A stretch of 64,000 nucleotides of DNA from JANMEX01 sp043776635 (GTDB lineage: Bacteria; Pseudomonadota; Alphaproteobacteria; Rhizobiales; Rhizobiaceae): positions 4,450-68,449 of the forward strand of contig JAYVRA010000051.1 in the NCBI GenBank assembly GCA_043776635.1. Direction: 5' to 3'. Of this stretch, positions 25,905 to 34,368 are shown one piece after another. The notes under the pieces are model-generated. The model was not told the origin of the DNA, did no database searches, and saw only the letters and a list, made by a program, of their open reading frames with translations. Position numbers and translations under genes: made by a program. The first letter of the stretch is position 1, and each line of letters begins with the position of its first letter.

Positions 25905-27056
25905 AATCTTAAATCCGTATTTCTTATATCCATCAAGTGCGAGGATTGTGATTCCTATGACCAATCCCCAAAACGGCGCACCGATGCCGAAAAACGCAAT
26001 TCCTGATGCAGTGGTTGCAAATGTCGCCACAGCCGCGATGCGCTCATTATCCTTGGTAAGTGCAATCGAGAGCGCATTCGCCAGCGGCGGCACAAGCGCC
26101 AAGCCTGCCACCAAAGCGATCAGGCTTTTAGGCATGCCGGACAGCAGTTCAACAAAATAACCGCCTCCCAGCGCCAGTATCAAATAGAACAGCGCGTAAA
26201 ATGGCCCTGTCAGCCAGCGCTGGCGCGGGTCGGGGTGCGCTTCCGGCCCGGTGCAAATGGCAGCGGAAATGGCCGCTAAGTTTGTCGTGCTGCCACCGAA
26301 GAAAGCCGAGACGAAGGAGAAAAAGCCGGTGACAGCGATAAGTTCGCCCGCTGGCGGATGGTAATCCGCTGCACGAAGCACCGCCAATCCCGCCAAATTC
26401 TGCGAGGCCATGGTGACGAGATAAAGCGGAAGTGCCAAACCAATCGCTGATTTCAGCGAAAACGCAGGGGCGATGTATTCGGGCCATATGACGTTAAAAC
26501 TTGGTGAGGGCTGCGAGAGGCCAAGCGCCCAAGCATAGGCAATGCCGCCAATCAGCACGCCGAGAACGGCCAGAGAGGGGTTCCATAAGCGGAGCAGGAA
26601 AAACGCTGCGACGAGAGGCAAAATGAAGTGCGGATCAACGCCTGCCGCTTTCGCAGCGCCAATGGCGAAACTCGCCAAAATACCTGCCAACATGCCCGAT
26701 GAGACTGACGGGGGGATACGCGAGACGAGCCGCATCAGGGGCGAAAACAGGCCCGTGATAATCAGCGCAATGGCGGTGATGATAAATGCCGCTACGGCTG
26801 CATGAATATCAAAGCCGGTGGAGGCGGCGATAAGCGCCGCGCCGGGGGTAGACCAAGCCGTCACAATCGGCATCCGGTGACGCCATGAGAGAATTGCCGT
26901 TTCGGCGACCATGGCAAGGCAGATGCAGGTCACCCAGCTGGCAATTTGGCTCGATGTTGCGCCAACAGCTACTGCGGCTGATACGATGATGGCAATAGTA
27001 CCGCCAAAGCCGACAATGGCGGCAACGAGCGCGGAGGCTATCACTGAGCTGCGCAT
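25902..27056 (-). CDS. benE: benzoate/H+ symporter family transporter (BenE)
   Basis: Inner-membrane transporter of 384 aa with about 12 hydrophobic segments. BenE landmarks are SAVAVGATSSQIASWVTCICLAMV near the N-terminus, AWSTPGAALIA (about 68-78) and PSVSSGMLAGILASF. The family is named for benzoate uptake, but no benzoate genes lie nearby, so the substrate is open. The C-terminus ends YKKYGFKI, immediately followed by the MITE end whose TAG serves as stop, so the original C-terminus may have been longer. The start lies directly after the hydrolase stop. Confidence 0.87.
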   Translation of the reverse strand: MRSSVIASALVAAIVGFGGTIAIIVSAAVAVGATSSQIASWVTCICLAMVAETAILSWRHRMPIVTAWSTPGAALIAASTGFDIHAAVAAFIITAIALIITGLFSPLMRLVSRIPPSVSSGMLAGILASFAIGAAKAAGVDPHFILPLVAAFFLLRLWNPSLAVLGVLIGGIAYAWALGLSQPSPSFNVIWPEYIAPAFSLKSAIGLALPLYLVTMASQNLAGLAVLRAADYHPPAGELIAVTGFFSFVSAFFGGSTTNLAAISAAICTGPEAHPDPRQRWLTGPFYALFYLILALGGGYFVELLSGMPKSLIALVAGLALVPPLANALSIALTKDNERIAAVATFATTASGIAFFGIGAPFWGLVIGITILALDGYKKYGFKI

Positions 27057-27824
27057 TTATAAAGCCTTCGTCTGTTCGAGCATGCCAAGCACCGTCCGCT
27101 CCAATAGTTCCAAATCTTGCGGTCTTGAGAGGCGGTGGTCGCCTTCGGGAAGCAAAGTCATAGTGAGATTATCCGCCGGAATGTGTGTGGCAAGTTTCAG
27201 TGCGTGTGTATGCGGAACGTCATAGTCGCGTAGACCTTGTAAGATATGCACGGGGCAATGCGTGTGAATGATGCCGGAGAGAACCTTGTTTTTATGGCCA
27301 TCATCCAAGAATTTCTGCGACCAAATATTTGGCTCATTCAGATATTCGGACTTTTCCTCAAACCAGCCTTTGCTGGAAAGGTCTTGTCGCTCATTGTCAG
27401 TGAGTTTTGGCTCAATCAAATCCATGGCGAAGTCCGGCGCGGGGGCGATCAAAATCAAGCCTTTGACGCGGGAGCCTTCACCGGTTTTTTGCAATTCCGC
27501 CAGCACGCGCAGTGTGATCCAAGCACCCATCGAAGATCCGGTCAAAATGAAGTCTTGTGGCGCTGCGTGGCGGATAACGGCGAGGCTTTCGCCAACCCAG
27601 CGGGATATTGTGCCATCGCGCCAATTGCCGGAAGAAAGTCCGTGGCCGGAATAATCAAACCGCAGCATGGGGATATTTCGCTTGGTAGTGAATTCATCAA
27701 GACATATAGCTTTAGATCCGTGCATATCCGAGCGCCACCCGCCCAACCAAATAAGCCCCGTTCCTGCACCGGTGCGATTGATATAGGCGATACTCTCGCC
27801 GACAACGGTTAGATGGTCTGTCAT
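27057..27824 (-). CDS. alpha/beta hydrolase
   Basis: Predicted serine hydrolase of 255 aa from the ATG at 27824 (MTDHLTVVGE), which has AGGCC upstream; a longer frame to 27887 has extra residues unlike the family. The nucleophile elbow is TGSSMGAWI, an oxyanion-region GGWRSDMHG follows the first strands, and a late PVHILQGLRDYDVP Asp and EGDHRLSRP His complete a plausible triad. The layout resembles the ABHD10/YqiA-like group, some of which are thioesterases. The substrate cannot be assigned. Confidence 0.85.
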   Translation of the reverse strand: MTDHLTVVGESIAYINRTGAGTGLIWLGGWRSDMHGSKAICLDEFTTKRNIPMLRFDYSGHGLSSGNWRDGTISRWVGESLAVIRHAAPQDFILTGSSMGAWITLRVLAELQKTGEGSRVKGLILIAPAPDFAMDLIEPKLTDNERQDLSSKGWFEEKSEYLNEPNIWSQKFLDDGHKNKVLSGIIHTHCPVHILQGLRDYDVPHTHALKLATHIPADNLTMTLLPEGDHRLSRPQDLELLERTVLGMLEQTKAL

Positions 27825-27984
27825 AAAAGGCCTGCCGAAATCACATTGAGCCTGTTTGGCACGGCTAATAGCATAATCAAAGGTCATTTTTGACCATTCA
27901 TTGGCGCTCTGTACAAACTTAGTCTTGACAAACCATGCGTCCCGCGCACATTGCGCCCACCATTAATTTCAGGAGTTTACGCCC

Positions 27985-28524
27985 ATTCGTCGTCCCTTTA
28001 GAGCCCCGCCAGCCGTTACCAAAGACGGCCCGAAGTCCAACCGCGATATTCGCGTTCCCCGTGTTCAGCTGATTGATATTGAAGGCAAGAACATCGGCAT
28101 CATTCTCACGCAAGATGCGTTGGAGATGGCCGAGGCCGCGGGCATGGACCTTGTTGAGATTGTTCCAAACGCGGAACCGCCAGTCTGTAAGATCGTTGAT
28201 CTTGGCCGCATGAAGTATCAGACTCAGAAAAAGGCGGCTGAAGCACGCAAAAAGCAGAAGATCGTCGAAATCAAAGAAATCAAGATGCGCCCGGGAATTG
28301 ATAGTCATGACTATGACGTAAAAATGCGCGCCGTTGCCCGTTTCTTTGAAGAGGGCGATAAGGTCAAAATCACGCTGCGCTTCCGTGGCCGGGAAATGGC
28401 CCATCAGGAGCTTGGCATGAGGCTGCTCGAAAAGGTCAAGGACGACACGGTTTTGACGGCCAAAGTGGAGGCCGAACCAAAGCTCGAAGGCCGCCAAATG
28501 ATGATGGTTCTGTCGCCGAAGTAA
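27985..28524 (+). CDS. infC: translation initiation factor IF-3 (AUU start)
   Basis: IF-3, 179 aa, which blocks premature 50S joining and proofreads start codons. The true start is ATT at 27985, with AGGAG nine bases upstream; the first ATG in frame (28120) would remove 45 residues. From ATT the protein reads MRRPFRAPPAVTKDGPKSNR then DIRVPRVQLID, the standard N-domain. The C-domain includes KMRPGIDSHDYDVKMR and ends MMMVLSPK. A non-canonical AUU start is known in enterobacterial infC as the basis of autoregulation. A TTGACA at 27925 could be a -35 element. Confidence 0.93.
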   Translation: MRRPFRAPPAVTKDGPKSNRDIRVPRVQLIDIEGKNIGIILTQDALEMAEAAGMDLVEIVPNAEPPVCKIVDLGRMKYQTQKKAAEARKKQKIVEIKEIKMRPGIDSHDYDVKMRAVARFFEEGDKVKITLRFRGREMAHQELGMRLLEKVKDDTVLTAKVEAEPKLEGRQMMMVLSPK

Positions 28525-28545
28525 GGTTCGTTTTGTAAATTCATT

Positions 28546-28575
28546 AGCCCGCTGATGGCAAGTCAGCGGGTTTTG
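28546..28575 (+). terminator. terminator after infC
   Basis: Eight-bp stem CCCGCTGA (28548-28555) / TCAGCGGG (28563-28570) with a 7-base loop, followed by TTTTG. It lies 24 bp past the infC stop, so infC and rpmI-rplT are at least partly separate units. Confidence 0.85.
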
Positions 28576-28690
28576 CATACTCAAAAATATGATCGACTTT
28601 GATAAAGTTGACGCAACAAATGCATTGTGCGCTAAGTCTGCGACAGCTGTTATGCTGATAAACCGGCGCCACTACTGAGATGTATACACG

Positions 28691-29323
28691 ATGACCAACC
28701 ACCCTGAAAATACCACACGCCCGCTCGGCAATTACCAATATTTGCGCCGCGTCTGGCTTTTTGTTGTGTTGATTATTGTCGGGATTGTCCTGTTGTTCGT
28801 GAAATCAGCGTGGCAATCTGAATTCGCGTACCGCGCCGTACAGTTTTGCAGCATCGGCCTCATTTGGGCAGGAATTCTTGGCCGCCTTTGGTCAATACTC
28901 TATATAGGCGGGCGTAAATCAATGGAGGTTGTTTCAACCGGACCTTATTCCGTGATGCGCAACCCGCTGTATTTTTTTTCAGCAATCGCATCGGTTGGCG
29001 TTGGCGGGTTGACCGGCTCGCTTATTATTGCGGCACTGGCCGGGATTTTGTGTGTGGTTGCATTTCTCATCGTCATCAAGCGCGAGGAAGAATTTCTTGG
29101 CGGCACGTTTGGCAAGCCTTACGCAGACTATTGCGCCCGCGTGCCACAGTTTTTCCCGAATTTTTCCCTCTTCAAAGATGAGGATACGCTCAAGGTAAGC
29201 CTGCGCCGTGTTTACTCGACACTTTTAGACGGCTTAGTATTCTTTGCGGCGCTTCCTTTGTTCGCATTGGTCAGCTATTTACAAAATTCAGGTTACTTAC
29301 CGGTGCTTTTGCGCCTTTATTGA
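28691..29323 (+). CDS. membrane methyltransferase of the isoprenylcysteine carboxyl methyltransferase type
   Basis: Integral membrane protein of 210 aa with about five hydrophobic segments. STGPYSVMRNPLYFF (about 82-96) and the later KREEEFLGGTFGKPYADYCARVPQFFP (about 128-154) match the SAM-binding RHPxY and EE region of the ICMT/PEMT-like family. The substrate of bacterial members is usually unknown; lipid or prenyl groups are candidates. It stands between infC and rpmI, where it is not part of the usual translation cluster. Confidence 0.8.
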   Translation: MTNHPENTTRPLGNYQYLRRVWLFVVLIIVGIVLLFVKSAWQSEFAYRAVQFCSIGLIWAGILGRLWSILYIGGRKSMEVVSTGPYSVMRNPLYFFSAIASVGVGGLTGSLIIAALAGILCVVAFLIVIKREEEFLGGTFGKPYADYCARVPQFFPNFSLFKDEDTLKVSLRRVYSTLLDGLVFFAALPLFALVSYLQNSGYLPVLLRLY

Positions 29324-29398
29324 TAGCAGCCACGATTTGTTGCCGGGTCAAAACAGGGTGTTGCGCTTCGCAATGCCTATGGTTATAAGACCCCGTTC

Positions 29399-29430
29399 AA
29401 ACCGCCCGGCAGGGCATGCCGTGGCGGTTT
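29399..29430 (+). promoter_or_regulatory. hairpin in the rpmI leader
   Basis: AAACCGCC-CGGCA / TGCCG-(T)-GGCGGTTT, a 13-bp stem with one bulged T and a five-base loop, 60 bp upstream of the rpmI ATG. It ends in TTT then ATTATG. It could be a weak terminator of the preceding gene or part of a ribosomal-protein leader that senses L20; sequence alone does not decide. Confidence 0.5.
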
Positions 29431-29489
29431 ATTATGCTTGCAATTAACTGGTCTGTTAATTTGCAAACCCACCACTCAAGGAGAGCAAA

Positions 29490-29690
29490 ATGCCCAAGAT
29501 GAAGACCAAGTCCGCTGCTAAAAAGCGGTTTAAAATCACTGGCACCGGCAAAGTTATGGCCGCTGCTGCAGGCAAGCGCCACGGCATGATCAAGCGCAGC
29601 AACAAGTTTATTCGCGATGCACGCGGCACGATGGTACTTTGCGATGCCGATGCCCGTATTGTGAAGAAATTTTTGCCTAACGGCCTCTAA
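29490..29690 (+). CDS. rpmI: 50S ribosomal protein L35
   Basis: L35, 66 aa, full length. It shows the standard MPKMKTKSAAKKRFKITGTG opening, the basic KRHGMIKRS segment and a C-terminal VKKFLPNGL. Its ATG follows CAAGGAGAGC, a strong ribosome site. rplT follows after 30 bp. A hairpin leader precedes it. Confidence 0.97.
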   Translation: MPKMKTKSAAKKRFKITGTGKVMAAAAGKRHGMIKRSNKFIRDARGTMVLCDADARIVKKFLPNGL

Positions 29691-29720
29691 CCGGCCAGCG
29701 TATCTTAAGGAGATCATAAA

Positions 29721-30122
29721 ATGGCACGTGTAAAAAGAGGCGTTACGTCTCACGCCAAGCATAAAAAAGTATTGAAGCAGGCAGAAGGCTTTCGCGGCCG
29801 TCGCAAGAATACCATCCGTGCAGCAAAAGCTGCTGTGGATCATTCAAAGCAATATGCCTACCGCGACCGCAAGAACAAGAAGCGCGTATTCCGTGGTTTG
29901 TGGGTTCAGCGTATTAACGCTGCCGTGCGCGAGCATGGCTTGACATACGCCCGCTTCATTGACGGCCTCACAAAGGCCGGCATCGTGGTTGACCGCAAGG
30001 TTATGTCCGATATGGCGATCCATGAGAACGCCGCCTTCATCACGCTGATTTATGCAGCCAAGAAGGCCTTGGAATATCTGAAGGACACCACTCCAAACGC
30101 TTTTGAAAGCGCTGTCGCATAA
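29721..30122 (+). CDS. rplT: 50S ribosomal protein L20
   Basis: L20, 133 aa, slightly long at the C-terminus as in other alphaproteobacteria (DTTPNAFESAVA tail). The family opening MARVKRGVTSHAKHKKVLKQ and the AYRDRKNKKRVFRGLWVQRIN core are intact. AAGGAG stands nine bases before the ATG. In many bacteria L20 represses its own operon. Two competing hairpins begin directly at its stop codon and lie before pheS. Confidence 0.97.
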   Translation: MARVKRGVTSHAKHKKVLKQAEGFRGRRKNTIRAAKAAVDHSKQYAYRDRKNKKRVFRGLWVQRINAAVREHGLTYARFIDGLTKAGIVVDRKVMSDMAIHENAAFITLIYAAKKALEYLKDTTPNAFESAVA

Positions 30123-30123
30123 C

Positions 30124-30194
30124 GCCAGCGTCTTCCCAAAGACAAGTTTATATTCTTGGGAAACCCGCGCTGGCAGTATCAGCGCGGGTTTTTC
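30124..30194 (+). terminator. candidate attenuator between rplT and pheS
   Basis: Terminator: AACCCGCGCTG (30162-30172) / CAGCGCGGGTT (30180-30190) followed by TTT. Competing antiterminator: GCCAGCG (30124-30130) with CGCTGGC (30168-30174), stacked on TTCCCAA (30133-30139) with TTGGGAA (30156-30162). The antiterminator consumes the 5' arm of the terminator. Its own 5' arm starts two bases after the rplT stop, where a terminating ribosome would cover it. The pairing is read by eye. Confidence 0.7.
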
Positions 30195-30228
30195 ATATTT
30201 TAAACCGGCAACAAAATTCGGTGACATT

Positions 30229-31314
30229 ATGAGCGATTTAAGCACTCTCGAAACCAGCCTGTTGGCTGATATTGCAGCGGCGCAAGACGAGGCTTCGATT
30301 GAAGCTGTGCGCGTTTCTGCGACGGGCAAAAAAGGTTCGCTTTCAGAACTTCTAAAAACGCTCGGCACCATGTCGCCGGATGAACGCAAAACGACGGGTG
30401 CGGCGATTAACGCGCTCAAAGTCCGTGTGATGGAGGCGCTTTCCTTGCGCAAATCCATTTTGAAGGACGCAGCCATTGAGGAGCGCGTCAAGCGCGAGAC
30501 AGTGGATGTGACGTTGCCTGGCCGCGCGGCTCAAGTAAATTCCGGGCGTATTCATCCGATTAGTCAGGTTATCGACGAAATCACCGCCATTTTCGGCGAT
30601 CTGGGCTTTGCCATTGCCGAAGGTCCGGATGTTGAGTCTGACTATTATAATTTCACAGCGCTGAACTTCCCCGAAGGTCATCCGGCCCGCGAAATGCACG
30701 ATACATTCTTCTTCAGCACCAAAGAAGACGGTACGAGAAAATTGCTGCGCACGCACACATCGCCGGTGCAAATCCGCACAATGGAATCCCAAAAGCCGCC
30801 CATCCGCATTGTTATTCCGGGCAAAACCTACCGCATGGATAGCGATGCCACCCATTCGCCGATGTTCCATCAGGTTGAAGGCTTGGTTATCGACAAGACA
30901 GCGAACGTCGCCAACATGAAGTGGGTGCTGGAAGAGTTTTGTAAGGCGTTTTTTGAAGTGCCAAGCGTCACCATGCGCTTCCGCCCGTCGTTCTTCCCCT
31001 TCACAGAACCATCCATGGAAGTGGACATCAAATGCGACCGTTCACGCCCCGGCGAGGTCCGCTTTGGCGAAGGCGATGACTGGATGGAAATCCTCGGCTG
31101 CGGCATGGTTCACCCCAATGTCTTGCGAGCCGGCGGTATTGACCCGGACGAATACCAAGGCTTCGCCTGGGGCATGGGCATCGACCGCATTGCCATGCTG
31201 AAATACGGAATGCCGGATTTGAGGGCGTTTTTTGATGCCGATGTAAGGTGGCTGAGCCACTATGGATTCAGACCGCTGGACATGCCGACACTGTTTGGGG
31301 GCTTGAGCGGATGA
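30229..31314 (+). CDS. pheS: phenylalanyl-tRNA synthetase alpha subunit
   Basis: Catalytic subunit of the alpha2-beta2 PheRS, 361 aa from the ATG at 30229 (MSDLSTLETSLL). An N-terminal coiled coil (about 1-90) precedes the class II core: HPARE-MHDTFF (motif 2 region), RTHTSPVQIRTM, and motif 3 FAWGMGIDRIAMLKYGMPDLR. The gene follows a terminator/antiterminator region behind rplT. pheT, normally adjacent, is displaced by a brnTA module of about 640 bp. Confidence 0.96.
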   Translation: MSDLSTLETSLLADIAAAQDEASIEAVRVSATGKKGSLSELLKTLGTMSPDERKTTGAAINALKVRVMEALSLRKSILKDAAIEERVKRETVDVTLPGRAAQVNSGRIHPISQVIDEITAIFGDLGFAIAEGPDVESDYYNFTALNFPEGHPAREMHDTFFFSTKEDGTRKLLRTHTSPVQIRTMESQKPPIRIVIPGKTYRMDSDATHSPMFHQVEGLVIDKTANVANMKWVLEEFCKAFFEVPSVTMRFRPSFFPFTEPSMEVDIKCDRSRPGEVRFGEGDDWMEILGCGMVHPNVLRAGGIDPDEYQGFAWGMGIDRIAMLKYGMPDLRAFFDADVRWLSHYGFRPLDMPTLFGGLSG

Positions 31315-31353
31315 TTTAATTGTGGCCACAATTAAATATGTGTGATAAATAGT

Positions 31354-31640
31354 ATGGAAGTCGAATGGGACGAAGCCAAGAGGCAACAAGTGCTCGATGA
31401 GCGCGGGTTGGATTTTGCCGATGTCATTAATTTTGATGCGGCAAGTCTTGAAATTATGAAGACTTGCGCCGGAATTACGATGAACTTCGGTTTAACGCAT
31501 TCGGTTATCTTGACGGTGTCCTGTGTACCTATTGTTGGACATCCCGAAACGGCAAAATGCGAATAATTTCGATGAGGAAGATGAATGAGCGCGAACGCAA
31601 GGTTTACAAAGCAGCCAGAGGTGAATCTTGCGACACTTGA
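31354..31640 (+). pseudogene. brnT: BrnT toxin gene with a frameshift
   Basis: The frame from ATG 31354 reads MEVEWDEAKRQQVLDERGLD and LEI, the start of a DUF497/BrnT RNase toxin, then leaves the family sequence near 31453-31458. The rest continues in the +2 frame: EDLRRNYDELRFNAFGYLDG, then TSRNGKMRIISMRKMNERER, ending at TGA 31638-31640. One lost base near 31456 explains both halves. As it stands the first frame stops at 31566 without the catalytic C-terminal residues, so the toxin is probably inactive. Its end overlaps brnA by 56 bp. Confidence 0.82.
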
Positions 31641-31956
31641 TGATGTCGCGAAGGGACTGATTTCACTTGATGATTACGAAATTGCTCACGGCGAAGACAT
31701 TCCCGAATTAACTGTCGAAGACTTTGCCCGCGCGCGCCCGATGAAGGAAATGTTTCCCGAAATCGTCGAAGCATTCGCCCGTATGCGCGGGATGCGCGGA
31801 CTTCAGTCGGCTCCTGTAAAAGAGCGCGTGGGTTTGCGACTGGATGCCAGTATCGTGGAACATTTTCGCTCAACCGGCTCCGGCTGGCAGGGCCGGGTTA
31901 ATGAAATTTTGAAGCGGCATGTTGCTGTGCAAGAAAATACTAAAGGTAAAATGTAA
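31585..31956 (+). CDS. brnA: BrnA family antitoxin
   Basis: Antitoxin of 123 aa. The C-terminal third, KERVGLRLDASIVEHFRSTG followed by SGWQGRVNEILKRHV, is the ribbon-helix-helix region of the BrnA family; the N-terminal part, rich in acidic residues, should bind the toxin. GAGGAAG precedes the ATG. The frame is intact while its partner brnT is frameshifted, so it may persist as a DNA-binding repressor or an orphan antidote. Its TAA is followed directly by the GTG of pheT, so it now leads translation into pheT. Confidence 0.82.
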   Translation: MSANARFTKQPEVNLATLDDVAKGLISLDDYEIAHGEDIPELTVEDFARARPMKEMFPEIVEAFARMRGMRGLQSAPVKERVGLRLDASIVEHFRSTGSGWQGRVNEILKRHVAVQENTKGKM

Positions 31957-34362
31957 GTGAAATTCACCCTCTCCTGGCTTAAAGACCATCTCGAAACCGA
32001 CGCTTCGCTCAGCCAAATCTGCGAACGGTTGACCATGATCGGGCTTGAAGTTGAAAGTCTGGACGACAAAGGCGGCCTTCGCCCGTTCAAAATCGCCAAG
32101 GTTTTGAGCGCGGTTCGTCATCCGGATGCTGATAAATTACAAGTACTTAGCGTGGATAATGGTTCGGGCACACCGATCCAAGTTGTCTGCGGCGCGCCCA
32201 ATGCGCGGGCGGGACTTGTCGGCGTTTTGGGCAATCCCGGCGATTATGTGCCGGGGCTGAATGTGACGCTTGGCGTTGGCAAAATTCGCGGTGTTGAATC
32301 CTTTGGCATGATGTGTTCGGAGAGTGAACTTCAGCTTTCCGATAGCCATGATGGCATCATCGAACTGCCGGAGGACGCGCCAATCGGCCAATCGTATGCG
32401 ACATGGGCGCAGCTTGATGACCCGATGATTGAAATCAATTTGACGCCAAACCGGCCGGACTGCACCTCCATCCACGGCATCGCGCGTGACCTTACGGCCT
32501 CTGGTATAGGCACGTTAAAAACCAAACCAATTCAAGAGGTTAAGGGCAATAGCCCTTGCCCGGTTCCGGTGAAAATTGAAGCACCGGAGCTATGTCCGGG
32601 CTTTGCTTTGCGCCTTGTAAAGGGTGTGAAAAACGGGCCAAGTCCCAAGTGGATGCAGCAGCGCTTGCTGGCAATCGGGCTTCGCCCGATCAATGCTTTG
32701 GTGGATATCACCAACTATCTGACCTTTGATCGCGGCCGTCCGCTGCATGTGTTTGATGCTAAAAAGGTCGCGGGAAATCTCGTGGTGCGCCGTGCCAACG
32801 AAGGCGAAGAGATGCTCGCGCTGGATGGTAAAACCTATAAATTAACCTCTGAAAACTGCGTTATTGCTGATGATAATGGCGTGGAATCTATCGCAGGCGT
32901 CATGGGCGGGGAGCATTCGGGCTGCGACGAAAACACCACCGATGTGCTCATTGAGTCCGCCTTATGGGCGCCGCTGAACATTGCCAAGACGGGCCGTACG
33001 CTGGGTATCATCACTGATGCACGCTACCGGTTCGAGCGCGGCGTGGACCCGCAGATGATGCGCCTAGGGCTCGAACTGGCAACGGAAATGGTGCGGGAAC
33101 TGTGCGGAGGTGATGCGAGCGATGTATTGGTCGAGGGTTACACAAAGGCGCAAGCCAAAGTGGTCTCCTTTCCTTACGCGGACGTGAAGCGCCTCACCGG
33201 CATCGATGTTTCCAAGGCGGAAAGCCAGAGCATCTTGACCCGCCTCGGCTTCGTAGTTTCCGGCACGGACGATGTGGTTGACGTGACGGTTCCAAGCTGG
33301 CGTCCGGATGTCGATGGCAAGGCTGATCTCGTCGAAGAGGTCATGCGCATCAACGGCGTGGACAATATCGCGCCCCAGCCGCTGGCAGCGCTTGGTTCTG
33401 TCAACACCCGCATTCTTACCACGCTGCAAATCCGCACGCGGCTTGCCAAAAGAACATTAGCGGCGAGGGGAATGAGCGAGGCGCTGACGTGGTCGTTCAT
33501 TCCCGCTGCGCACGCTGCGCTGTTTGGCGGGGGCAAGCCGGAGCTGAAACTGGCAAACCCGATTGCCGCTGATATGTCGGACATGCGGCCGTCGCTTCTG
33601 CCGGGCCTCATTGCCGCCGCGCAGCGCAATGCGGATCGCGGGTTCAGCGATGTCGCGCTGTTTGAAGTTTCCGGTACCTATGAGAACGACACGCCCGAAG
33701 GCCAGCGCCGCGTGGCGGGCGGGGTGCGCCGTGGCACGGCGGGTGTCGCCACCCAAGGCCGCTCATGGGCGGGCAACGCGCCACCGGTGAATGTGCATGA
33801 CGCCAAGGCGGATGCGCTTGCCGTGCTCGAAGCCTGCGGAGTGCCCGTCGACAAGGTGCAAATTGAAACCGGCGCACCGTCGCATTTCCACCCCGGCCGT
33901 TCCGGTGTCATTAAGCTCGGTCCGAAACTGGTGCTGGCCTATTTTGGCGAGTTCCACCCGAAAGCGCTGGAAACGCTGAAAGCCGATGGACCTCTATGTG
34001 GCTTTGAAGTTTTCATTGATGCCATCACTGAGCCGAAAGCCAGAGCCGTGCGTACCAAGCCGCGCTTGGACTTATCACCTTTGCAAGCCCTGAAGCGTGA
34101 TTTCGCTTTCGTGGTTTCCAAGGAAACCCAAAGCGCCGCGATTTTGAAAGCGGCGCAAGGCGCGGATAAAAAACTCATCAGCGCCACCAACGTCTTCGAT
34201 ATTTTCGAAGGCGCATCAATTGAGACAAGCAAAAAGTCCGTCGGCATCGAAATCACGATTCAGCCGCAAGAAAAGACACTTGCCGATGAGGAATTGGACG
34301 CTTTGATGAAGCGGATTGCCGAAAGTGTCAGCAAGGCCACAGGCGCAGTTTTGCGGGGATAG
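31957..34362 (+). CDS. pheT: phenylalanyl-tRNA synthetase beta subunit (GTG start)
   Basis: PheRS beta subunit of 801 aa, full length. The N-terminal MKFTLSWLKDHLETDASL leads into the EMAP-like tRNA-binding domain (about 39-148, HPDADKLQVLSVD, GMMCSESEL). The B3/B4 editing module contains RPLHVFDAKKV, and the C-terminal anticodon-binding FDX-ACB domain begins about 708 (LSPLQALKRDFAFVVS). The GTG start abuts the brnA TAA. A ribosome-binding sequence (AAAGGTAAAATGTAA) lies in the end of brnA. Confidence 0.96.
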   Translation: MKFTLSWLKDHLETDASLSQICERLTMIGLEVESLDDKGGLRPFKIAKVLSAVRHPDADKLQVLSVDNGSGTPIQVVCGAPNARAGLVGVLGNPGDYVPGLNVTLGVGKIRGVESFGMMCSESELQLSDSHDGIIELPEDAPIGQSYATWAQLDDPMIEINLTPNRPDCTSIHGIARDLTASGIGTLKTKPIQEVKGNSPCPVPVKIEAPELCPGFALRLVKGVKNGPSPKWMQQRLLAIGLRPINALVDITNYLTFDRGRPLHVFDAKKVAGNLVVRRANEGEEMLALDGKTYKLTSENCVIADDNGVESIAGVMGGEHSGCDENTTDVLIESALWAPLNIAKTGRTLGIITDARYRFERGVDPQMMRLGLELATEMVRELCGGDASDVLVEGYTKAQAKVVSFPYADVKRLTGIDVSKAESQSILTRLGFVVSGTDDVVDVTVPSWRPDVDGKADLVEEVMRINGVDNIAPQPLAALGSVNTRILTTLQIRTRLAKRTLAARGMSEALTWSFIPAAHAALFGGGKPELKLANPIAADMSDMRPSLLPGLIAAAQRNADRGFSDVALFEVSGTYENDTPEGQRRVAGGVRRGTAGVATQGRSWAGNAPPVNVHDAKADALAVLEACGVPVDKVQIETGAPSHFHPGRSGVIKLGPKLVLAYFGEFHPKALETLKADGPLCGFEVFIDAITEPKARAVRTKPRLDLSPLQALKRDFAFVVSKETQSAAILKAAQGADKKLISATNVFDIFEGASIETSKKSVGIEITIQPQEKTLADEELDALMKRIAESVSKATGAVLRG

Positions 34363-34368
34363 ACAATC

